From Alphaproteobacteria bacterium (GTDB lineage Bacteria > Pseudomonadota > Alphaproteobacteria > UBA1280 > UBA12223), in assembly GCA_003450915.1 (NCBI GenBank), contig DMEM01000181.1:1-7143 (forward strand): a DNA stretch of 7,143 bases, given 5' to 3'. Position numbers and translations under genes: made by a program. Of this stretch, positions 1 to 5,822 are shown in pieces; the first letter of the stretch is position 1, and every line of letters begins with the position of its first letter. Below the pieces are notes generated by a model. It was not told the origin of the DNA. It was given only the letters and a program-made list of their open reading frames with translations, and did no database searches.

Positions 1-705
1 ATAAGCATAAGTTGGAACATCCATGCTAAACATAGCAGTACCCAAAGAGATATCATCTTCTAATGCCAACTCTGGGTAGTTTATTCCTAACTTACGCTCA
101 AGGTCTAAAAAACATACAAACGCTTCATGTCTTTTCTTATTATAAAGATCTACGTCTTCTTTAAGATATTCTAAACTAGGAATAAATATTTTATAATAAG
201 CAGGATCACAAGGCAATGAAGCTAGAGCATCCTCACTGACCTGACGATATTCTCTTAACTCCTGTTGGTAGCTTAATAAGGCCGGCACATAGCTTTTTTC
301 ATATTGACGATATGTAGCCATATCTCCATAAAAAGCTACGATTGAAAAGCCAGCTGAAGCATTTTGATAGACTTTATTTTTAGGATAAGCATCATAACCT
401 GATATAGCCTTCATATTTTGAAGCTCTTGTAAATTTTTATGTAATAAATAAAAATCACGAGGGTAACTTGCTTTAAAGTTAGTAAAATTATGTATTTTTA
501 CAGGCTTAATGACAATAAGAGCCATAAATAAAGCAGATAAAGAAACTAAACTTAGCTTACTAATAAAACTACGTTCAGAAGCAATGCCCATAGCTCCCAA
601 AAACAAGAGAATCAGAACAAACGGTTCTAAGAAGCCAAGGCTAAATTCATAACAAATAAAACCAATGGCACTTACATTAATAAGAAACGCTATAAATAAA
701 GCCAT
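1..705 (-). CDS. Unrecognised membrane protein, N-terminal 235 residues (3' end outside window)
   Basis: An uninterrupted reading frame of 235 codons runs from an ATG at 703-705 off the left edge with no stop, so this is a partial gene. The start is well supported: a near-perfect Shine-Dalgarno (711-717) sits 5 nt upstream. The N-terminus is strongly hydrophobic, with likely membrane segments at about residues 2-18, 25-42 and 48-67. From about residue 70 the chain becomes soluble-looking, Tyr-rich and mixed-charge (for example around 103-113 and 130-155), with Cys at 18, 166 and 198. I recognise no family motif and assign no function. It could be a lineage-specific inner-membrane protein with a large extramembrane domain; which side that domain faces is not clear. 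It lies downstream of rne on the same strand but is separated from it by a terminator, so it is probably transcribed on its own. I saw no convincing promoter in the short gap. Confidence 0.75.
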   Translation of the reverse strand, partial: MALFIAFLINVSAIGFICYEFSLGFLEPFVLILLFLGAMGIASERSFISKLSLVSLSALFMALIVIKPVKIHNFTNFKASYPRDFYLLHKNLQELQNMKAISGYDAYPKNKVYQNASAGFSIVAFYGDMATYRQYEKSYVPALLSYQQELREYRQVSEDALASLPCDPAYYKIFIPSLEYLKEDVDLYNKKRHEAFVCFLDLERKLGINYPELALEDDISLGTAMFSMDVPTYAY

Positions 706-710
706 AACAC

Positions 711-717
711 CCTCCTT
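711..717 (-). promoter_or_regulatory. Strong Shine-Dalgarno of the partial membrane protein
   Basis: On the minus strand this reads AAGGAGG, a full match to the 16S anti-Shine-Dalgarno, and it ends 5 nt before the ATG at 705. It is the strongest ribosome binding site in the window and fixes the start of a gene that is open at its other end. Confidence 0.8.
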
Positions 718-860
718 AGGCAAAATAGACTTATAAATATTTTAGTTGTAATTAATATAATAACAACCACAAGAAAAAGCAACCGAAAGGTTGCTTTTTT
801 ATATTTGGTAAATTTATAAAATAATTAGATAACTTTGTTGAGAGATTACCCTTAGGCAAA
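714..860. repeat. 11-bp direct repeat flanking the rne terminator
   Basis: CCTTAGGCAAA occurs at 714-724 and again at 850-860 in the same orientation. The left copy overlaps the Shine-Dalgarno of the leftmost gene; the right copy lies in the rne 3' untranslated region. The sequence between holds the terminator and AT-rich filler. It may be chance, or a small duplication of a leader segment. Confidence 0.4.
774..799 (-). terminator. Rho-independent terminator of rne (possibly bidirectional)
   Basis: A perfect stem pairs 774-784 with 789-799 across a 4-nt loop (785-788): a GCAACC/GGTTGC core extended by five A-T pairs. On the minus strand the stem ends in five T, followed by C and TT, as expected for the end of the rne transcript about 100 nt after its stop. 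On the plus strand it ends in six T, so it could also stop transcription entering from the left. Confidence 0.9.
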
Positions 861-902
861 TAACAATTCTATTTAAAATAAAGTAACTATTTAAAGAGTT
901 TG

Positions 903-3386
903 TTATTTTCCAGACCACCAGCGTTGGAACACTTCTTTAGCCTTTGAAGATGACTGAGGTTTTCTCTTAACATCTCTCTTAGCTTTTGATGTTGGAGCTT
1001 TTTTCTCTTGAACTGGTTTTGACTCTACTGTTCTTTCTTCTTCATCTTCTGTAATTGGAAGTGAAACTTTAGTATCAATTGTTTTAACTTGGTTTTGCTG
1101 TGTTACAATTGAACTTAGTAGCTCGCTGTCAACTTGGTTTAAGTCTTCTGCTTTTTCTCTAATAATAAATTCTTGAGAAGTACGTTTTACAGAACCATCA
1201 TGATTAACTTTTAATAAATCAACCTTATGATCAGGTGCGATATAATGATTATCAGCACTAATAATAATTCTTGTTTTATATTTAGTTTCAAAGTCTTTAA
1301 TTAGGTCACGCTTATGGTTAAGCATATAAACCGCAACATCTGCCTGAGTAAATACCTCTAAGATATCTGCTTTAGTAAATAACTTCTCTTCTTCAATGCC
1401 ACGTAAAATAGTAATAGCAGAAGATGCAGGAGATCTCATAGAACCTGTACCGTTACACTGTGTACATACTTTAAACATTGATTCTTCTAAAGTAGGACGA
1501 ATTCTTTGACGTGACATTTCTAATAAACCAAACTCAGTAATAAAACCAACTTGAGTTTTAGCTCTGTCGTTTCTTAATGCGTTTCTTAAAGCTCTTTCAA
1601 CTTGTCTTTCATTATCTTGTGAATCCATATCAATAAAGTCGATAACAATTAAGCCAGATAAATCTCTTAGTCTTAATTGCTTAGCAATTTCATGTGCTGC
1701 TTCAATGTTTGTTTTTAAAGCAGTATCTTCAATTGTTTTTTCACCTGTTGACTTACCAGAGTTAATATCAATAGATACTAATGCTTCTGTTGGGTTAATA
1801 ATTAGGTATGCGCCAGATTCTAAGTTAACACGAGTTGTGTGTAGCTTGTGTAATTCTGTTTCTACTTTGAAGTGAGATAGCACTGGAGTTTGAGCTCTGT
1901 GTTCTCTAACTTGTTTAGAATAGCTAGGCATAATTGCTTTAACATATGACTTAGCCTCTTTATAAGCATCTTCACCTGAAATAACAATTTCATCAACATC
2001 AGCAGAAACGATATCACGAATAGCTTTTGTAATAATGTTTGAATCATTGTGAACACAAACAGGATTATTTTCTTTATCTAAAACATTTAAGATATTTTCC
2101 CACTGAATACTTAAAGCTTTATAATCTCTTTCAATAGCTGCTTGACCTTGGCCAATAGCAGCTGTTCTAACGATTAAACTTTGCTCATTACCAATATGTA
2201 ATGAATCAACAATTGATCTTAGCTCTGAACGCTCTGCAGGGTCTGAAATTTTTCTTGAAACTCCACCTGCATTCGCAACATTTGGCATAAGTACTGAATA
2301 TCTACCAGGTAAGCTGATGTTACTTGTTAAAGCAGCACCTTTATTACCACGTTCTTCTTTATTTACTTGTACTAAGATTTTTTGACCAACTTTTAGAACT
2401 TCTTCAATATTATATCTTCTGTTTAAAGGTTGTAGGTAACCTTTAAGCTCTTCGATTTGCTCTTCATTTGTTTTAGTTCTTAGTTTAATATATTGTTTTG
2501 CATCTGTTTTTGAGTTTTCAGCAGCTAGTTCTAGGTTTTCATCTAGATTTTCTGTTACTTCATCTTCAACTTCTAAAGCTATTTCCTTTTTGCTAACTTT
2601 AATTTTTTTAGATTCTTCTGGAGCTACTTCTTGCTCAGGAATAATAATTTTATCCAAATCTAATTTAGCTTTAGGTACACCATATTCTGCAGTAACAGTT
2701 TTAGATACAATTTTTTCATCTTTTTCAACAACTGGCTTAGCTTTTTTAGCTGGCTTTGCTGTTTTTTTAGATTCGTCAAAATCAAATTCAATTTGCTCTG
2801 CTTTTTTAGATGGCTTTGCTTCTTTTTTAGGAGCTTGCTTTTTAACTGGTTTTGATTCTTTTTTTACAACTTCAGCCTTTATTTCTGCTGTAGAAGTTTC
2901 TTTTACTTCTTCAGTTTTTACTTGCTGTCTTGGTTTTTGAGTTCTTTTACGAGTTCTCTTAACATCTTTTTTAGCATTTGCAGCTTTTTCTTCTTTCTCT
3001 TCAGCTGTTAACTCTTCAGCTGGGAAAACATGACCCTGTTCTGCTAAAGCTAGCATTTCTCTAGCTTGCTTAATTAGGTTATATTTTTCTGCTCTTGTTA
3101 AAGCGTACTCTTCTAGAACTTCTGCTTTTTCTCTTGTTGTTAACTTATTATAAAAAATAGGGTTAACTTCAGACATTGGTAAGAAACCATTTCTATTACC
3201 GCCGTATTCAACAAAAGCTGATTGTAGTGAAGGCTCTACTCTGTTTACAACACCAACATAGATATTACCTCTGTTTTGAGTTTTATCTTTAGTTTGAACA
3301 TCATAATCTAAAACTTTACCGTTTTCTAATACAACCATACGAATTTCTTCGTCATGAACTGCATCAATTAAGATTCTTTTTGTCAT
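903..3386 (-). CDS. rne: Ribonuclease E, endoribonuclease of mRNA decay and rRNA maturation
   Basis: Single-strand-specific, 5'-end-sensing endoribonuclease and degradosome scaffold, 827 residues. The S1 domain begins at about residue 37 (NIYVGVVNRVEPSLQSAFVEYGG region) and is interrupted at about residue 72; it resumes at about 325 (VLKVGQKILVQVNKEERGNKGAAL region). The 5'-sensor/RNase H-like part and DNase I-like catalytic domain follow. Catalytic Mg ligands are D540 and N542 in SIDINSGKS and D583 in VIDFIDM; the zinc link is C641-x2-C644. The intervals D540-D583 (43) and D540-C641 (101) equal those of E. coli D303-D346 and D303-C404. The insertion, about 250 residues and Lys/Glu/Ala-rich, resembles alphaproteobacterial RNase E. 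The tail after about residue 750 is short, basic and ends in RWWSGK. The start is supported by AAAGGAAT 5 nt upstream. Autoregulation through the 5' leader is known in E. coli but not shown here. Confidence 0.97.
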   Translation of the reverse strand: MTKRILIDAVHDEEIRMVVLENGKVLDYDVQTKDKTQNRGNIYVGVVNRVEPSLQSAFVEYGGNRNGFLPMSEVNPIFYNKLTTREKAEVLEEYALTRAEKYNLIKQAREMLALAEQGHVFPAEELTAEEKEEKAANAKKDVKRTRKRTQKPRQQVKTEEVKETSTAEIKAEVVKKESKPVKKQAPKKEAKPSKKAEQIEFDFDESKKTAKPAKKAKPVVEKDEKIVSKTVTAEYGVPKAKLDLDKIIIPEQEVAPEESKKIKVSKKEIALEVEDEVTENLDENLELAAENSKTDAKQYIKLRTKTNEEQIEELKGYLQPLNRRYNIEEVLKVGQKILVQVNKEERGNKGAALTSNISLPGRYSVLMPNVANAGGVSRKISDPAERSELRSIVDSLHIGNEQSLIVRTAAIGQGQAAIERDYKALSIQWENILNVLDKENNPVCVHNDSNIITKAIRDIVSADVDEIVISGEDAYKEAKSYVKAIMPSYSKQVREHRAQTPVLSHFKVETELHKLHTTRVNLESGAYLIINPTEALVSIDINSGKSTGEKTIEDTALKTNIEAAHEIAKQLRLRDLSGLIVIDFIDMDSQDNERQVERALRNALRNDRAKTQVGFITEFGLLEMSRQRIRPTLEESMFKVCTQCNGTGSMRSPASSAITILRGIEEEKLFTKADILEVFTQADVAVYMLNHKRDLIKDFETKYKTRIIISADNHYIAPDHKVDLLKVNHDGSVKRTSQEFIIREKAEDLNQVDSELLSSIVTQQNQVKTIDTKVSLPITEDEEERTVESKPVQEKKAPTSKAKRDVKRKPQSSSKAKEVFQRWWSGK
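2740..2830 (-). repeat. Imperfect 31-nt direct repeat inside the RNase E insertion
   Basis: Bases 2740-2770 and 2800-2830 match at 28 of 31 positions and are exactly 60 bp (20 codons) apart. They encode KKTAKPAKKA (residues 207-216) and KKEAKPSKKA (187-196). A third, more diverged protein copy, KKESKPVKKQ, is at 175-184. Between the two close copies lies an acidic, Phe-containing spacer with FDFDE. The period keeps the reading frame, so the insertion seems to have grown partly by in-frame duplication. Confidence 0.8.
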
Positions 3387-3451
3387 TTATAATTCCTTTG
3401 CTTAATTAAAATTAAGTAGGTAATTCAGCCAGTTAAATATATATTTTAATA

Positions 3452-3480
3452 ATATTATGTTATTGCTAATTTTTGAACAA
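3452..3480 (-). promoter_or_regulatory. Candidate rne promoter
   Basis: On the minus strand a TTGTTC -35 (3475-3480) is separated by 17 nt from a TAATAT -10 (3452-3457). Transcription would start near 3445, giving a leader of about 60 nt. AT-rich sequence yields such matches easily. A second weaker arrangement, GTGTCA, 17 nt, TATATA, lies further upstream and overlaps the plus-strand TTGACA at 3539. Confidence 0.35.
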
Positions 3481-3489
3481 ACTAGCAAA

Positions 3490-3513
3490 ACAAGAGTTCG
3501 CTATAAGTCTTGT
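3490..3513. repeat. Interrupted palindrome upstream of the rne promoter
   Basis: ACAAGA (3490-3495) and TCTTGT (3508-3513) form a 6-bp dyad with a 12-nt spacer, within the locally GC-richer patch and just upstream of the candidate rne -35. It could be a small hairpin or a two-half-site operator. No regulator is encoded nearby to support the latter. Confidence 0.3.
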
Positions 3514-3538
3514 ATTTATATAGACTACGCCCTTAATT

Positions 3539-3568
3539 TTGACACGCTTTTTGCAAAGCTTTTAATAT
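3539..3568 (+). promoter_or_regulatory. Candidate distal plus-strand promoter
   Basis: A perfect TTGACA -35 (3539-3544) is followed after 18 nt by TAATAT (3563-3568), one mismatch from consensus. The spacer contains a short hairpin-capable GCTTT/AAAGC element. Transcription from here would begin near 3575 and either run about 440 nt as a long leader into the permease genes or make a separate short RNA. Confidence 0.4.
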
Positions 3569-3622
3569 TTATTTAGTTAAATTACTTAGTTAATTTTAAA
3601 AATTTCTATCTGTTTTATTTAG

Positions 3623-3786
3623 CTTTAATCACAAACAAACTTTAAATATTATCATCAAATTAAACATCTAGTTCTAGCCATTAAAAAATCATATAATATT
3701 TTTCTTCTTTTTAATCAAAATAATAGCTTTTGTTAATAAATTCACCAAATTTAGTTTTACATTGCAGCTTTTTGTTTGTGTTAAAG
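3623..3786. repeat. Long-range 16-bp inverted repeat in the intergenic region
   Basis: CTTTAA plus CACAAACAAA (3623-3628 and 3630-3639) is complementary to TTTGTTTGTG plus TTAAAG (3771-3780 and 3781-3786), giving 16 pairs with one bulged T at 3629. The 131-nt interior is AT-rich and can form further local pairings, which chance also explains. It may be the closing stem of a structured RNA or leader. Confidence 0.45.
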
Positions 3787-3808
3787 AATAGTCCTAAAAT
3801 ACTATTCT
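3785..3808. repeat. 8-bp hairpin in the permease leader region
   Basis: AGAATAGT (3785-3792) pairs perfectly with ACTATTCT (3801-3808) across an 8-nt loop. No T-run follows on either strand, so it does not look like a terminator. It touches the right arm of the 3623-3786 inverted repeat. Confidence 0.4.
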
Positions 3809-3942
3809 AAAGCCTTAACAAATACTAAGATTTAAGGTAAATTAAATTTAAATTCTGTTTGAAATAAAATTAAATTATCTTCTAATATAATTACATATCT
3901 TAAAAAATATAGCAATGATTTTTTCAATATCAACTATTTTTT

Positions 3943-3970
3943 TTGACAAATCTATATGATCGGCTATACT
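3943..3970 (+). promoter_or_regulatory. Probable sigma-70-type promoter of the permease-amidase genes
   Basis: Perfect TTGACA (3943-3948), a 16-nt spacer, then TATACT (3965-3970). A start near 3977 would give a leader of about 40 nt before the ATG at 4018, which is preceded by TAAGGT (4007-4012) as ribosome binding site. This is the best promoter match in the window and is correctly placed and oriented. Confidence 0.65.
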
Positions 3971-4017
3971 AAAAAGACATTCAAATAAAACCAGATCAAT
4001 CTATATTAAGGTAAAAT

Positions 4018-4962
4018 ATGTTAGATTTTATTATAAAAAGAGTACTATTAATGATTCCAACGCTATTTTTTGTAGCAAGTGTTTCATTTTTTCTAATTCA
4101 TATTACACCTGGAGATCCTGTTGACTTAATTGCAGGACAAAAAGCTACAGCAGAACAAAAAGATGAAATTAGGAAGTCTTTAAATTTAGACAAACCAATT
4201 ACAGAGCAATACCAAATATTTTTGACTCGCTTAGCTCATGCTGATTTTGGCGAGAGCTTATATTCTACAAATGAAGACGGTTCGAAGAAAAAAGTTAGCA
4301 AAATGATTGCTGAAAGAATGCCAAACACAGCTATTTTAGCAATTGTTGCAATTCTTATTTCTTTATTCTTTTCTATACCAATGGCTATTTTTGCTGCAGC
4401 AAATAAAGGAAAAACAATTGACAAAAGCATTTTAAGTTTTTGTATTTTAGGGGTTTCAATCCCAAGTTTTGTTTTAGCTCCTATTTTAATTTTAACTTTT
4501 TGTTTACAATTTCAGCTATTACCAGTTGGAGGTAACGATTCTGCAATTAGCATTATATTACCCGCAGTATCTCTAGCTATCGGACTTATCGCTGTAACAA
4601 CAAGACTTTTACGAGGTTCTATTTTAGATAACGTGGCTAAACCTTATGTAAAAACAGCCCAAGCAAAAGGCTGTTCAAGAACTAGAGTTTTATTTGTTCA
4701 TGTTTTAAAAAATGCATTTATGCCAATGATTACAATTATATTCTTACAAATAGGAGCTTTAATTACAGGTACTATTTTTACAGAAAATATTTTTTCATGG
4801 CCAGGAATTGGAACTTTATTAATTGATTCAATTAACCGTCGTGATTACATGACAGCTCAAGGCTGCATTCTATTAATTGCCTTTATTTATGTACTAGCAA
4901 CATTTTTAGCAGATATTGTTTCAGCATACATCAACCCACAAATTAACTTAAAGAAAAAATAG
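4018..4962 (+). CDS. dppB: ABC transporter permease, DppB/OppB/GsiC type (peptide-class importer)
   Basis: Inner-membrane subunit of a binding-protein-dependent importer for peptides or related solutes (nickel, glutathione and opine systems share this fold). Its 314 residues match the family's usual length. An N-terminal helix at about 9-29 precedes a long periplasmic loop starting with the typical HITPGDP (28-34) and ending with IAERMPNT (97-104). Further helices lie at about 104-127, 139-164, 177-197, 236-258 and 281-303. The EAA-type coupling loop that docks on the ATPase is at about 210-236 (YVKTAQAKGCS, then KNAFMP), and the conserved SWPGIGTLL is at 260-268. dppC follows after 13 bp, so the two are surely co-transcribed and probably heterodimerise. 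The substrate cannot be read from the permease, and no binding protein or ATPase gene lies in the window; the symbol denotes family, not proven substrate. Confidence 0.92.
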   Translation: MLDFIIKRVLLMIPTLFFVASVSFFLIHITPGDPVDLIAGQKATAEQKDEIRKSLNLDKPITEQYQIFLTRLAHADFGESLYSTNEDGSKKKVSKMIAERMPNTAILAIVAILISLFFSIPMAIFAAANKGKTIDKSILSFCILGVSIPSFVLAPILILTFCLQFQLLPVGGNDSAISIILPAVSLAIGLIAVTTRLLRGSILDNVAKPYVKTAQAKGCSRTRVLFVHVLKNAFMPMITIIFLQIGALITGTIFTENIFSWPGIGTLLIDSINRRDYMTAQGCILLIAFIYVLATFLADIVSAYINPQINLKKK

Positions 4963-4975
4963 CCAGGAGAAGAAC

Positions 4976-5773
4976 ATGAAATTTAATAATGCTTTAAAAC
5001 TTGCTATTGCCCTACTTGTTTTTTTAACAATATTAGCGGGCTATTCTTTTATAAGTCCTTATGATTATACAAGTGTTAATTTACAAGCTTTACTACAAAA
5101 ACCATCTCTTGCTCATTTATTAGGTACCGATGAATTGGGCCGAGATATTTTAACACGTCTTAGCTATGCTGTTAGAACATCTCTATTTGTTGGATCTTTT
5201 GTTATGGCATTTTCAGTTCTTGTTGGCTGTGTAATTGGTAGTTTTAGTGCTTACATGGGAGGTAAAGTTGACTTACTAGTTATGAGGATAACTGATATTT
5301 TCTTAGCTTTCCCTGGTATTTTATTAGCAATTGCATTTTCTGCTTTAGTTGGCAATGGCTTTACAAGTGTAATTATTGCCCTTTGCTTATTTAGTTGGGT
5401 TGGCTTTGCCTTAATGAGTCGAGCTCAAGTTTTAGAAATAAAAAACAAACCATTTATCGAATCTGCTCAAATGGCAGGAGTTGGCAAATTAAAAATTATT
5501 TTCAGGCATTTTTTACCTAATATTGCAACAATTATAATTGTTGAGTCGTGCTTTGTATTTTCTGGGGCGATTATCGCAGAAGCTGGGCTTTCTTTCCTAG
5601 GAATTGGAATTCAAGCTCCGCATGCAAGTTTAGGAATAATGTTAAAACAAGGTATGGCATATATGTTAGTATCTCCTCATCTAATTTTAGTTCCTGGGCT
5701 TACTTTATTAACAATTGTCTTGATGATAAATCTATTTAGTGATAAGTTAACGGATATTGTCGCTAAACATTAA
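4976..5773 (+). CDS. dppC: ABC transporter permease, DppC/OppC/GsiD type (peptide-class importer)
   Basis: Second membrane subunit of the same importer, 265 residues, somewhat short for a family that often reaches 280-300; the missing part is the N-terminal cytoplasmic extension. The first helix (about 6-26) is followed by the family signature HLLGTDELGRDILTRL (47-62). Further helices lie at about 70-92, 104-124, 129-148, 184-202 and 236-254. The EAA coupling loop is at about 160-182 (FIESAQMAGVG, then FRHFLPN), followed by AEAGLSFLGIG (201-211). AGGAG at 4965-4969 precedes the ATG, which starts 13 bp after the dppB stop. The amidase gene begins 49 bp downstream with no terminator between. 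Pairing with DppB is expected from the family; the substrate is unknown. Confidence 0.92.
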   Translation: MKFNNALKLAIALLVFLTILAGYSFISPYDYTSVNLQALLQKPSLAHLLGTDELGRDILTRLSYAVRTSLFVGSFVMAFSVLVGCVIGSFSAYMGGKVDLLVMRITDIFLAFPGILLAIAFSALVGNGFTSVIIALCLFSWVGFALMSRAQVLEIKNKPFIESAQMAGVGKLKIIFRHFLPNIATIIIVESCFVFSGAIIAEAGLSFLGIGIQAPHASLGIMLKQGMAYMLVSPHLILVPGLTLLTIVLMINLFSDKLTDIVAKH

Positions 5774-5822
5774 GAGCTTCAAAAAATAGAAACTCTAACA
5801 CATTGAAATAACGGGGAAAACA

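Larger units (their letters stand above)
3387..4017. other. 631-bp divergent intergenic region between rne and the permease genes
   Basis: No supportable gene is present. The region is very AT-rich apart from about 3475-3560, which by my count is about 35% GC against about 16% over the next 160 bases. It holds a candidate rne promoter on the minus strand, two candidate plus-strand promoters (one near the permease genes, one about 430 bp further upstream), a 16-bp interrupted inverted repeat (3623-3639 with 3771-3786), an 8-bp hairpin (3785-3808), a shorter dyad (CCTTAA 3813-3818 with TTAAGG 3832-3837) and a dyad at 3490-3513. No tRNA or recognised riboswitch was seen. Confidence 0.6.

Noticed and set aside
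1862..2940. Open frames inside rne (minus strand in another frame at 1862-2056; plus strand at 2590-2940)
   Set aside because: They overlap well-supported coding sequence. The longer one mirrors the low-complexity Lys-rich insertion, and neither has a plausible ribosome binding site.
3457..3576. A 39-codon plus-strand open frame in the intergenic region, starting at ATG 3457 and ending at TAG 3574-3576
   Set aside because: There is no Shine-Dalgarno before the ATG, the frame overlaps the candidate promoters of both directions, and the peptide shows no recognisable feature. A decayed gene fragment remains conceivable.
3668..3677. CTAGTTCTAG, a doubled CTAG in the intergenic region
   Set aside because: It is a short near-palindrome with no second copy in the window and no adjacent promoter, so it gives no basis for an operator call.
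3644..3715. AT-only inverted repeats such as AAATATTAT (3644-3652) with ATAATATTT (3693-3701), and ATTAAAAA (3680-3687) with TTTTTAAT (3708-3715)
   Set aside because: Stems of 8-9 A-T pairs are expected by chance in sequence this AT-rich, and the two would interleave rather than form one clear fold.
4236..5739. Open frames inside the permease genes (minus at 4236-4430; plus at 5548-5739)
   Set aside because: They lie wholly within dppB and dppC, whose family motifs are intact, and lack independent support.
5774..5822. Weak hairpin between dppC and the amidase gene (GAGCTTC with GAAACTC)
   Set aside because: The stem contains a mismatch and is followed by no T-run, so it is not a terminator. 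The three genes are treated as one transcript.
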